64,000 nucleotides of DNA from Pirellulales bacterium (GTDB taxonomy: Bacteria; Planctomycetota; Planctomycetia; Pirellulales; Lacipirellulaceae). The notes under the pieces are model-generated. The model was not told the DNA's origin. It saw only the letters and a list, made by a program, of their open reading frames with translations, and ran no database searches. Of this stretch, positions 28,434 to 37,524 are shown piece by piece; position 1 is the first letter of the stretch, and every line of letters starts with the position of its first letter. The stretch is from NCBI GenBank assembly GCA_022448265.1, contig JAKVCC010000012.1:95781-159780 (forward strand), read 5' to 3'. A program made the position numbers and the translations under genes.

Positions 28434-28803
28434 CCGGCGGTGCAATTGTTGACCCCTGCGTCAATGAGCCACCAGGGCCAAACGTATCTTAACGGGAGGT
28501 GGCGATTTGCTGAGAGTGACAAGGGTTCTTTGGTGGCGCTGGTGTCAATTGGAAGAAAAGCATGAGTTTGCCGCAAAAAAAATCCGTATCGTGATGGTCA
28601 CCCTGGCCGTATCTGGAGTGGTGGCCCTCGGTTGGATGATCAGGGGCCACGGCTGAAGACGGCCAATCCGAAACCGGTGGCCAGGACTAATACCCGCGCG
28701 AGAATGATTCTCAAGCCAGCCTTCGGCTCGCGGCCAAACGATTTGCTCATTGGGTTCCTTCTCAAGGTCACAAGTGCCCATAAAAGGCCGCGTCGCTGGG
28801 GAG
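28434..28803. other. Intergenic region between convergent E1 and MDR dehydrogenase genes
   Basis: About 370 bp between convergent genes. Short overlapping open frames on both strands show no recognisable motif or ribosome binding site. No clear intrinsic terminator with a T-run was found. Confidence 0.45.
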
Positions 28804-29841
28804 TTACTCCAAGTCGATGATAGCTTTGACGACCCCATCACGGTAGTCGGCGACCAGGTCAAACGCGTCCTTGCTCTGGGAGAACGGAAACCGGTGTGTG
28901 ATCAATTGGTCAATCCGCTCGGGCCACTCGCCAATCAGATCAAGCGCCTGTTGCACGCAGCCTCGTTGGCGGCGGATGTTGACAATCGTGATTTCCTTTC
29001 GACGAATTTGCTCGGGTTGAAATCGGATGGAGTCGGATTGCGGGATCCCCAAGATCAGAAGCTTGCCGCCAGGGCGTAACAGGCGGATTGCTTGGTCAAT
29101 TGCCTTTTGCTGTCCACAGCATTCGAAGACGGCATCGAGGCCGTCAGGCGCTCGCTCGAAGATCTCGGCTTCGATGTCTTGGTGCGCAGGATTCCCTGTC
29201 CACGTCGAACCTGCCCGCCGAGCGGCAGCGCAGCGATTAACGATCAGGTCGGTGCCGTAGACCTGTTCGCACCCAAGATGGAGTGCCCGCAACAATACCG
29301 TCCGTCCGATGGGCCCCATTCCCAGAATGCCCACGCGCTCGTCGCCGCTCAAGGCGGCTTGCTGCACAGCGTAGATAGCGATTGCCAGTGGCTCGGAGAC
29401 TGTGGCCGCGGCCATGCTGAGCTCGTCTTCTATCTTGAAGCAATTCTGCTCTGGCATGACCAGATATTCCGACAGACTACCCTCCGCCTGCCCGGGGCAG
29501 CCAAGAAACCGGTTGCGTCGACACGTGTTTTCGCGCTGCGACCGGCACTGGTCGCACTTGCCGCACGTCATTGCCGGCTCGATTGCGACTCGGTCGCCCA
29601 CGCTCACGCGCGTCGCCTGGGGTCCCACTTCCATGACCGTCCCGGCGCACTCGTGGCCGACCGCAAACGGGTAGACGACAACCTGGCTCCCAATGCGCCC
29701 ACTTGCATAATAATGGATGTCCGAGCCACATACGCCCACCGCGCCAAGTCGGATTTTGACGTCGGTGCCCTCCCGGAGTTCGGGCGCAGGCACTTCCCGC
29801 AGTTCCATTTCGCGTAGGCCGGTAAGTTGGAAGGATTTCAT
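28804..29841 (-). CDS. Zinc-dependent alcohol dehydrogenase, sorbitol/xylitol dehydrogenase type
   Basis: A 345-residue MDR enzyme of normal length. Catalytic zinc residues: Cys in GVCGSDIHYY (about residue 38) and His-Glu in VGHECAG. The four-cysteine structural zinc loop is present (CGKCDQCRSQRENTC). The Rossmann segment is VGILGMGPIGRTVLL. The GSDIHYY motif is typical of polyol dehydrogenases that oxidise sorbitol, xylitol or related sugars with NAD. It is convergent with the E1 gene and on the same strand as the main sugar operon. A role in converting a polyol to the ketose used by the locus is plausible. Confidence 0.9.
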   Translation of the reverse strand: MKSFQLTGLREMELREVPAPELREGTDVKIRLGAVGVCGSDIHYYASGRIGSQVVVYPFAVGHECAGTVMEVGPQATRVSVGDRVAIEPAMTCGKCDQCRSQRENTCRRNRFLGCPGQAEGSLSEYLVMPEQNCFKIEDELSMAAATVSEPLAIAIYAVQQAALSGDERVGILGMGPIGRTVLLRALHLGCEQVYGTDLIVNRCAAARRAGSTWTGNPAHQDIEAEIFERAPDGLDAVFECCGQQKAIDQAIRLLRPGGKLLILGIPQSDSIRFQPEQIRRKEITIVNIRRQRGCVQQALDLIGEWPERIDQLITHRFPFSQSKDAFDLVADYRDGVVKAIIDLE

Positions 29842-30064
29842 TGCAGGCTTTCTTGCTGGTGGATAGCGCTATGAGACCATGGCGAATATACTGTAACACG
29901 CGTTCCAGGGCAGGTCCGCCCTTTGCCGGTTGCCGATTTGTTTGACTCCATGATTCTTCCCAAACCGGAAAATTGTGGCTGACCTAATCGTATCGCCGGC
30001 ACCGTTTTATTATGATGGGCAAAGATAATTTGTTCAGGAAGGTCCTTTAGCAGGGGTAAGTATC

Positions 30065-33000
30065 GTGGCCGATGTTTTTCGTTACTCATTCCAACAGCAT
30101 TCTTTTTTAACCGGCGCGACGTGGTCGATGATGATTTCCGCTACCGTTCGCCGTGTGAGAATTGGGTCCGGGTTCCACCCATGCGTCTTGGTTGGCGTGG
30201 CGGCGGTGCTGTGGCTCGTTTGTTTTCAGGGCCAGCTCTGGGCGGCCGGCCCTCTGCCGCCTGATGAGGCACTTGCGGCGCTGAAGATCCACCATGGATT
30301 GGAAGCAGTAACCTTTGCCAGCGAACCGATGATTACCAATCCGACCAACATCGCTGTCGATGTCCGCGGTCGGGTATGGGTGTGCGACGTGGTGAACTAT
30401 CGCGGCAATCGGGGCCGTCGCGCGGAGGGCGACAGGATATTGATTTTGGAAGATACCGACCGTGACGGACGGGCCGACAAGAGTACGGTCTTTTACCAGG
30501 GAACCGACATCGACTCAGCACTGGGGATCTGTTTGCTTGGTGACCGTGTGCTGGTTAGTTGCTCGCCCCATGTCTGGATGATGTTTGACGACGACGGCGA
30601 CGACCGGGCCGACCGCAAAGAGCCGCTCTTTGCCAACACGGGCACAGAGCAGCACGATCATTCGGCGCACGCCTTTGTCTATGGACCTGACGGAAAACTA
30701 TACTGGAATATCGGCAATACCAATCAGGGAGTCTTCGATTCCTTGGGACAGGTTGTGGTCGATCGGAAGGGGCGGGAGATTCGTCCCAGTGGCAAACCGT
30801 TTCGGCACGGGATGGCGTTTCGCTGCAATCGGGATGGTTCGGCCATGGAGGTGCTCTGTCACAATCTCCGCAACAGCTACGAATTGGCGGTCGACTCCTT
30901 CGGAGGGGTTTGGTTTTCCGACAATGACGACGACGGCAACCGGGCGACGCGGATCTGCTACACGCTCGAAGGGGGAAACACTGGCTACACCAGCGCGCTC
31001 GACGGGCGCGGCTGGCAAGCCGGAAATCGTATCGGCATGGACGCGACCGTTGCGCGCCGTCATTGGCACCAAAACGATCCGGGCTCGATTCCCAACGTTT
31101 ATGTGGCTGGCAGCGGGTCTCCCTCAGGAATTACCGTCTACGAGGGCAAGCGTCTGGGCGCCGACTTGGACGGCGCGGTGCTTCATTGTGAGCCAGGGCA
31201 TAACGAGGTCCGCGTCTTCGCGCCGCGCTCGGTCGGAGCGGGATATGAAGTTGATCTTTCGCTGCTGATCGATGGCCAGGGCGATCAGTGGTTTCGTCCG
31301 GTCGATGTGGCTGCTGCACCCGATGGCTCGCTACTGGTAGCTGATTGGTACGACCCGGGCGTTGGCGGGCACGGCCAACGCGACATCGAGCGCGGCCGTA
31401 TTTACCGGCTTGCGCCGCCCGGTGTCGCCCCGGCGAAGAGTGCCTTTTCCACCCGCGCGCCCGCCCAGTGGGCCCGCGCGCTATCCAGTCCTAACGAGGC
31501 GGTCCGCCGTACGGCCCGAGAGGCGATTCTTGCCGCCAGCGGCCCGACCTTCGACGCCGCTTACGAAGCGCTAGAAGCCATTTTGGTGCAAGGCGACTTG
31601 GGAGGGCGCGCGCGAGCCCTGTGGCTATTGGCCGAATTGCCGGGAGGGCAGCGCCATCTCAGGCGGGCTGCGGATGACCCCGAGGTGAGGCTACGCATGA
31701 CGGCTCTGCGGGCGGCAAGGCTGGTGAATGCTGATTTTCAGGCTGATCTCATTGGCCAGCTCGTAGCGGATCCATCTCCTCAGGTGAGGCGCGTTTGTGC
31801 GATCGAACTGCAACGTTTGGACGACAATACCGCAGCCCCACTTTGGGCTCGCCTAGCACAGCAACATACGGCTGAAGATCGATGGATGGTAGAAGCGTTA
31901 GGACTAGCGGCGGACGGTCGGTGGGATGCGTGCCTGGAAGCTTGGGACGTTCGCGTTGGAGAGGAAGGATCAAAAACGGCGGCCGGTCGCGCGATCATCT
32001 GGCGCTCGCAGAGTTCGCAAACAATCGCCCGTATCGTGCGACTGCTGGCCGATCCGTCGTTGCGGGAAGCGGAAGTACTGCGGATGCTGCGGGCCGTCGA
32101 CTTCAATGAGGCAGCAGATCGGGATCAGCAATTGACCTGGCTTGTGGAGCAGGCCGCCGCCCACGCTCCAGCGCGGCGGGCGCTGCTGACGACCGAGGCG
32201 CTGCTGCGGCTGGGTGCCGACACGCTCGATGCGCGGCAACGGGGATTGCTCCTGGCCGGTTTGAGCGACGCGCCCATCGATGGCCGCACCATCGATCTGG
32301 TCACCCGATTTCGCGTGGCTCCGGACTATGACGGGCTGCTCGCGCATGCGATCTCCCAGGAAACTTCCGACGGCGACGCCATGCGGATCGTACGCCTGTT
32401 GCTCGCCGAGCGGCAATTTGCACCACTAGAAATGGCACTGAGCGTTCCAGGTGAGGCCCGGTTCCGCGTCGTTCGCCTGATGGCTGAAGCAGCGGACACC
32501 AGCGCCGCCGCATTGCTCTTGCCAATCGCCACCGCGGGCAGCGCCCACGAGACTTCTCGTCGTGAAGCAATTCGTGGCTTGGTGGCAAATCGTGATGTAG
32601 CCGAGCAACTGGTCGCGCGCGGCGAACGCGGGCAACTCGATCGAATTGGCTTGCAGGCAACCACCTATGCACTCCGCTTGACACCGTGGAAAGAACTGGC
32701 CAGGCGCGCGGCGGCCCTTTGTCCCGACTTGCCTGAGAGCGAGGTGGCCGAACTTCCGATTCATGAATGGGTGAAACTCGAAGGCAATGCGTACCAAGGA
32801 CGGAACCTCTTTTTCGGCAAGGCAAATTGCGGCACCTGTCATCAGGTTGGCAAGTACGGAAAGAACGTGGGCCCTGCCCTTACCGAAATCGGCAGCAAGC
32901 TGAGTCGTACTGGGTTGTTTGAAGCAGTTCTTTACCCGAACGCAGCGATCAGCCACAATTTCGAGACCTACGTGGCCGTGACCGACGCCGGCACGGCAAT

Positions 33001-33208
33001 TACTGGCATTCTAATTAGCGAGACGGAAGGCGCGGTCACCATTCGCTCCGATAAAGGGATCGACCATCCGCTTGAGCGCAACTCCCTCGAATCTTTTGGG
33101 AAACAACCGGTTTCACTCATGCCATCTCATATCGAGCGAACGATCTCGCCTCAAGAATTGGCGAATGTGATTGCCTATATGTCGACGTTGAAGAAGAGTC
33201 GTCCATGA
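30065..33208 (+). CDS. PVC-type CxxCH heme-binding protein (propeller dehydrogenase-like domain plus HEAT repeats)
   Basis: A large secreted protein, 1047 residues from GTG 30065; ATG 30128 or 30131 would place the signal peptide (hydrophobic run VLVGVAAVLWLVCF) closer to the N-terminus and is equally likely. The N-terminal third matches the beta-propeller 'membrane-bound dehydrogenase' domain common in Planctomycetes and Verrucomicrobia (TNIAVDVRGRVWVCDVVNYR; GPDGKLYWNIGN). A long alpha-helical middle with HEAT-like repeats follows. The C-terminus carries a single c-type heme site, NCGTCHQVGKYGKNVGPAL (about residue 920). Such proteins probably oxidise sugars or link oxidation to electron transfer in the periplasm. 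It lies between a polyol dehydrogenase and a fucose-isomerase-family gene. Confidence 0.88.
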   Translation: MADVFRYSFQQHSFLTGATWSMMISATVRRVRIGSGFHPCVLVGVAAVLWLVCFQGQLWAAGPLPPDEALAALKIHHGLEAVTFASEPMITNPTNIAVDVRGRVWVCDVVNYRGNRGRRAEGDRILILEDTDRDGRADKSTVFYQGTDIDSALGICLLGDRVLVSCSPHVWMMFDDDGDDRADRKEPLFANTGTEQHDHSAHAFVYGPDGKLYWNIGNTNQGVFDSLGQVVVDRKGREIRPSGKPFRHGMAFRCNRDGSAMEVLCHNLRNSYELAVDSFGGVWFSDNDDDGNRATRICYTLEGGNTGYTSALDGRGWQAGNRIGMDATVARRHWHQNDPGSIPNVYVAGSGSPSGITVYEGKRLGADLDGAVLHCEPGHNEVRVFAPRSVGAGYEVDLSLLIDGQGDQWFRPVDVAAAPDGSLLVADWYDPGVGGHGQRDIERGRIYRLAPPGVAPAKSAFSTRAPAQWARALSSPNEAVRRTAREAILAASGPTFDAAYEALEAILVQGDLGGRARALWLLAELPGGQRHLRRAADDPEVRLRMTALRAARLVNADFQADLIGQLVADPSPQVRRVCAIELQRLDDNTAAPLWARLAQQHTAEDRWMVEALGLAADGRWDACLEAWDVRVGEEGSKTAAGRAIIWRSQSSQTIARIVRLLADPSLREAEVLRMLRAVDFNEAADRDQQLTWLVEQAAAHAPARRALLTTEALLRLGADTLDARQRGLLLAGLSDAPIDGRTIDLVTRFRVAPDYDGLLAHAISQETSDGDAMRIVRLLLAERQFAPLEMALSVPGEARFRVVRLMAEAADTSAAALLLPIATAGSAHETSRREAIRGLVANRDVAEQLVARGERGQLDRIGLQATTYALRLTPWKELARRAAALCPDLPESEVAELPIHEWVKLEGNAYQGRNLFFGKANCGTCHQVGKYGKNVGPALTEIGSKLSRTGLFEAVLYPNAAISHNFETYVAVTDAGTAITGILISETEGAVTIRSDKGIDHPLERNSLESFGKQPVSLMPSHIERTISPQELANVIAYMSTLKKSRP

Positions 33209-33328
33209 GCAGGGCCGACTGCGCTGCCGGCGCATTACCTACTTGGAAATTGAATTCGCTTTGCCTCGACGCCGAGTGACGTTTGCAAAAGTTTTATTTT
33301 AGAAAATGAAAACATAGGAGGTGCAACT

Positions 33329-34990
33329 ATGAACGACTACTGCATCCCGACAACGGCTGTCCAGCCAAAGCTGGAGAAAAAAACTGTCTATTTAATTGCT
33401 AGTGGGGACCTTCGCCTGCAGTCCAACCGGGTTACTTGGCCTGCGCAAGCGGAAATGGAAGAGCAGTTAATTGCTGCAATTGAGGGTCATGGATGGTCGG
33501 TCAAGCGGGCCCACGAGTTTGACGAGTCGGTCGGACACGGTTTTATCGGGTCGCAGCGACAGGGACTCGACGTATTCCGACAACTGGACGTATCCGCACC
33601 ACTAATTGTTGCGGAGGCTGTTTGGCAGTACTCCCACCACGTGCTCGCCGGGCTGACCACACATCAAGGGCCTATTCTCACGCTTGCAAATTGGTCGGGG
33701 ACCTATCCCGGCTTGGTTGGCATGCTGAATTTGAACGGATCGCTCACCAAGGCGGGAGTCGAATACTCGACCATGTGGGCGGATGACTTATTGGCGAAAG
33801 AGTTTCGAGACCGATTGGGCACTTGGCTCAACCGGGGAAAGTTTGCCGTCCCCACAGATCATGTCGCGCCGCTTCAGGGGCTAACTATCGGCGCGCAAGA
33901 GGAAAAACTGGGCCAGGCGCTGGCGGCAGAACTCCGGCAGCACAAGGCAATTATGGGGGTATTCGACGAAGGTTGCATGGGGATGTTCAATGCCATTATC
34001 CCCGACGCGCTGCTCAATCGCACGGGCGTTTTTAAGGAACGTCTAAGCCAGTCGGCGCTGTACTTCGAAACGACGCAGACCAGCGATGGCGAGGCCCAGG
34101 AGGTGCGGAATTGGATGGAAGATCGCGGCATGACGTTTGCCACGGGACCCGTTCACGAGCAGGACCTCACCGACGCACAGATTCTCTTGCAATGTAAGAT
34201 GTACATCGCGGCACTGCGGATCGCAGACGACTTTGGGTGTGACCTGATTGGAATTCAGTATCAACAGGGATTGAAGGATCTATTGCCGGCCAGCGACCTA
34301 GTGGAAGGAACGCTCAACAATAGCGAGAGACCGCCGGTCACCAGTCGGGACGGAAACCGGGTTCTTTACAAGGACGAACCCCTCACGCACTTCAACGAAG
34401 TGGATGAATGTGCTGGCCTTGACGGGCTGATGACTAACCGCATCCACAAGGCGATGAGGCAACCGGTTGAAAACACGCTGCATGATTTGCGCTGGGGCGA
34501 CTGGGACCAGTCGGGTACGGTCGAAGACTACGTCTGGGTCTTTGAAATCAGTGGCAGCGTTCCGCCGGCCCACTTGATCGATGGCTGGGCCGGCGCGGTG
34601 AGTCAGCGCCAGCCGGCGATGTATTTTCCCAGCGGTGGGGGCACGATCAAGGGGATTTCTAAACCGGGCGAGATTGTCTGGTCACGCATTTTTGTTGAGG
34701 ACAGTCGGCTGAAAATGGACCTGGGGCGTGCAGCCGTTGTGGCGTTACCGCCAGAAGAAACCGAGCGCCGCTGGCGGGAAACAACCCCGCAGTGGCCAAT
34801 CATGCACGCGGTGACCTACGGTGTTTCACGTGAGCAAATGATGGCGAGGCACAAGAGTAATCATATTCAAGTCGCCTACGCCAACTCGGCCGAAGAGGCG
34901 GATCGGGCCATGCTCGCTAAGGCGGCAATGGCCGATGCGCTCGGAATAGAAGTGGCCGTATGCGGAACGCGTAAAACGTCCGACTGGTAG
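33329..34990 (+). CDS. L-fucose isomerase family protein
   Basis: A 553-residue protein with an excellent ribosome binding site (AGGAGGTG, 5 bases before ATG 33329). It resembles the fucose/arabinose isomerase family: LANWSGTYPGLVGMLNLNGSL in the N-terminal part, GVFDEGCMGMFNAIIPD in the middle (a metal-binding acidic residue region in FucI), and a C-terminal domain with SGSVPPAHLIDGWAGA. These enzymes interconvert aldoses and ketoses using manganese. The FDEGCMGM motif and length suit FucI-like proteins, but substrate range differs within the family. With the aldolase/SDR fusion in the same locus, an aldose-to-ketose step ahead of aldol cleavage is a reasonable inference; the kinase that would be needed between them is not in the window. 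Confidence 0.85.
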   Translation: MNDYCIPTTAVQPKLEKKTVYLIASGDLRLQSNRVTWPAQAEMEEQLIAAIEGHGWSVKRAHEFDESVGHGFIGSQRQGLDVFRQLDVSAPLIVAEAVWQYSHHVLAGLTTHQGPILTLANWSGTYPGLVGMLNLNGSLTKAGVEYSTMWADDLLAKEFRDRLGTWLNRGKFAVPTDHVAPLQGLTIGAQEEKLGQALAAELRQHKAIMGVFDEGCMGMFNAIIPDALLNRTGVFKERLSQSALYFETTQTSDGEAQEVRNWMEDRGMTFATGPVHEQDLTDAQILLQCKMYIAALRIADDFGCDLIGIQYQQGLKDLLPASDLVEGTLNNSERPPVTSRDGNRVLYKDEPLTHFNEVDECAGLDGLMTNRIHKAMRQPVENTLHDLRWGDWDQSGTVEDYVWVFEISGSVPPAHLIDGWAGAVSQRQPAMYFPSGGGTIKGISKPGEIVWSRIFVEDSRLKMDLGRAAVVALPPEETERRWRETTPQWPIMHAVTYGVSREQMMARHKSNHIQVAYANSAEEADRAMLAKAAMADALGIEVAVCGTRKTSDW

Positions 34991-35048
34991 ACCCTGGTGA
35001 CCGCCGCCCAGCATAGAATGAGCGGTTGGCGCGAGCCGAGGGTACCGT

Positions 35049-35318
35049 TTGTTAAGGCTCATAGAGTTTGTTTTTGGTAGTAATGAATACAGCCTTAGAG
35101 TTGTAGTAGTTGTTATGGAAGCATTTGGTAGCTTAGTTGTGGGACTGTTTTCTCTGGCATATGCGGCTTATTGCATGCTTAATGGGGGTACACATCACCG
35201 TGGAAAGGGATGGTTAGCAAGAGAGGAAGCCCCCAGGGGATTCTTGTTTTTGATAGTCTTATACTTAGTTCTAGGTTTATCTTCACTGACCTATTTCCTC
35301 TTTTCCAATATTCGCTGA
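35049..35318 (+). CDS. Small membrane protein, hypothetical
   Basis: An 89-residue frame from TTG 35049, with internal alternative starts such as ATG 35115. It has two hydrophobic segments (about residues 17-43 and 65-85) separated by a charged loop with HHRGKGW, so it should span the membrane twice. The stretch is clearly richer in A and T than the genes around it, which may mean recent acquisition. No family was recognised. It sits alone between the fucose-isomerase-family gene and a convergent dehydrogenase gene. Confidence 0.5.
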   Translation: MLRLIEFVFGSNEYSLRVVVVVMEAFGSLVVGLFSLAYAAYCMLNGGTHHRGKGWLAREEAPRGFLFLIVLYLVLGLSSLTYFLFSNIR

Positions 35319-35493
35319 TTTAATTGTATAAACAGAGGGTGCCGTCACGAGCGCTTACGGCTCATTCCGAATCAGGTTAAGCCAACCAGGAGTTGGACCG
35401 CCCTACTTCGCTAACGATAATTGCGCGGCATAGGGCCATCTGCCACGCCGCCAGCAGGCTTTCCGCGCGCCAAAAAACGAGTGCGATAGTTGT

Positions 35494-36750
35494 TCATGGA
35501 CGGCGCGGAGATCTTTCAATCGTACCGAGCGCCTGGCGAATCAAGCTGATCACAGGGTCATGTAGGTCTGTCGTCCCCTCGTCCCCACCCCATAACTCAT
35601 GTAACAGCGTTACAAGATTTTCAGTTGCCCGTTGATCGAGGAGCAACTGCACGGCGGCGGCTGCTCCCATCGCGTAATTGTGTGGTTCGACGCCGTATTG
35701 CATGGCCATTCTCATGGTGCCGATCAGTCGGTCGTTCCAGCCGAGCTTCCGCTGGGGATCGCGAATCACCCGGTCGACCCGGTCCCTCAGATAGGGATTT
35801 GTCATGCGGTGCAGGAGATCCTGCACATACGCCTTCCAGCCGGATTCGGTAAACAGCTTATCGACACCATGATGGCGCTCGCACAGGGGTTTTCCGGACT
35901 CGACCAGAAACCCTTGTTCGACGATTCGACGCAAGTCGTCTTTCCGTACGTCTGACATGAATTGCAGGCCCCGCAGATGGGCCAGATATCCCATCAAGGC
36001 ATGGGCGGCGTTATGCCCATAGAGCTTGGCTTCTTCGAAGGGCAATAAGTCCTCGCGCTGCTGAAATACGGTAAGCCCCGGCTCGAAATCGGGCAGCGTG
36101 ATTGTTTCGATAAGGATCCGATTGAACTGTTCGACGAGTACGGCTGGACCTGCAGACTCGGTAAGCATTTGCAGGCCACTTTGCTCGATTTGGTCGGGCC
36201 CCGTCACGACACCGCTCATTTTGCCGATAACCGTGTTGACAAATTGTACGTGTATATCGAGGCCATCACTTGCAACGGACGGCAGATGGCTGTGTACCAG
36301 GTCGCGCAGACGCTCAGCGGCATGGTTGTGGTTTTCAGCCGCGTAAATAACCAGCGGACGGATCGTCTTTGCCAGCAGTCTTTGCTCGATTCCTGCTGCC
36401 AATAGCGCACCCGGACTCGGAGATCCACGCCCATAGAAGTCCACGCTGGGCAAGGCGGTGGCAATTTCGTCGGCCGAGGCAATGGCGGTGACCAGTTGTC
36501 CTTGATCGCACGTTTCCGCAGGATTCAGGATTTCCAGTCCTTCGACCATCTGCGAGTCAATGCGATCCGGCTCGGCTACATTGATACGGTACGTACCGCC
36601 AGACCGCCGCACGGCACCGACGACATTCGGATCGACTTCGGCCACTACCAGAGAATCAAAGTGGCCCGACTCAAACGCTTCAAGCAGGAATAGCGCACTC
36701 TGAATTGGGCCAAACCCGATGCCAACAAAGTTTTTTTTTGCCAAGGTCAA
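35494..36750 (-). CDS. Mannitol/polyol dehydrogenase-like protein (MtlD family)
   Basis: About 418 residues in the mannitol-1-phosphate 5-dehydrogenase / mannitol dehydrogenase family: an N-terminal nucleotide-binding region (FVGIGFGPIQSALFL), a VIYAAENHNHAAE segment and the C-terminal KLYGHNAAHALMGYLAHLRG region around the catalytic helix. The start is uncertain. In this frame only TTG codons (36750, 36744) lie close to the fold. An ATG at 36757 would give a natural start (MRFDLGKKNF) only if the run of nine A residues at 36732-36740 were one base shorter, so the run is a frameshift, a sequencing error or a slippage site. An NAD(P)-linked polyol or polyol-phosphate oxidation is expected. Confidence 0.75.
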   Translation of the reverse strand: MTLAKKNFVGIGFGPIQSALFLLEAFESGHFDSLVVAEVDPNVVGAVRRSGGTYRINVAEPDRIDSQMVEGLEILNPAETCDQGQLVTAIASADEIATALPSVDFYGRGSPSPGALLAAGIEQRLLAKTIRPLVIYAAENHNHAAERLRDLVHSHLPSVASDGLDIHVQFVNTVIGKMSGVVTGPDQIEQSGLQMLTESAGPAVLVEQFNRILIETITLPDFEPGLTVFQQREDLLPFEEAKLYGHNAAHALMGYLAHLRGLQFMSDVRKDDLRRIVEQGFLVESGKPLCERHHGVDKLFTESGWKAYVQDLLHRMTNPYLRDRVDRVIRDPQRKLGWNDRLIGTMRMAMQYGVEPHNYAMGAAAAVQLLLDQRATENLVTLLHELWGGDEGTTDLHDPVISLIRQALGTIERSPRRP

Positions 36751-37524
36751 ACCGCATGTTTGTAAGGAAGGGTGGGTGCAGAAATGGGGCGAAGTCAGGC
36801 CCTCAACGTCCAAGTTATCCGACACCGGCCCATTGTCAATCAAACGACTGTCTTGGGCCACGACCGGAGATGCACGGCCTTTGCCGCTGGCGGAAGAAAA
36901 GATGAACTATCTTTGTGCTAGGTCGTGAATGGTCCCGTCTCCACTTTCTCAATGGGCCGTGCGGCGACCGGCTGCCGCACGGCAAACGATAGGGTAAAAG
37001 GCCCCCAAGCTGCGGCCAAATTCCCTGCTCGTGTTTTCCGGCAATCGTGCCTGCCAGGCACTAGAGGACGTGGGTCGCGTAGTAACTTGACACCGAGGTG
37101 CGATTGCCACCGTAATGGTTGGCACAGTTGGTCTTGGGCTTGTGAAGATGCTGATTAGTTAGCTGCGCAACCCGCATCGATGCCGGCGCTATCCGCAAAC
37201 GCATGCAAATTGGTTATGGAGCGCGGTTGGCCGCTGCGCAAAACGCCGACTTGGTTGGATGAGAGAAGGCAACCACCAGTCTTTCCTGGGCGCAATTTCC
37301 GAGCCCATCTATTGCAATGCCCCTCCTTTCAAGAAACCCCTTTTTCATGAACACTTTTTTGCGCGGTACGCTACAGGACAATGCGGATCTCTCTTAGTCT
37401 GCATATTCGATTTGCACAGTATCGAACATAACGAGACTTTTTGGTAGGTTTTGCATGTCAATCTTGTAGTCCTTGGCTGCCCACTGGACGTCGATATTAT
37501 CTACTTCACCGATAGGGACAATCA
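36751..37524. other. Gene-free gap with a strong hairpin
   Basis: About 770 bp without a credible gene. It contains a perfect 10-bp inverted repeat, GCCGTGCGGC-GACCGGCT-GCCGCACGGC (36956-36983), with no T-run after it. Near the end, a frame on the minus strand (about 37524-37394, running on from the broken P450 end) reads like a coding remnant (VPIGEVDNIDVQWAAKDY) with no complete gene. Confidence 0.45.

Noticed and set aside
28545..28862. 105-codon minus-strand open frame after the E1 gene
   Set aside because: It overlaps the end of the MDR dehydrogenase gene and has no protein-like motif.
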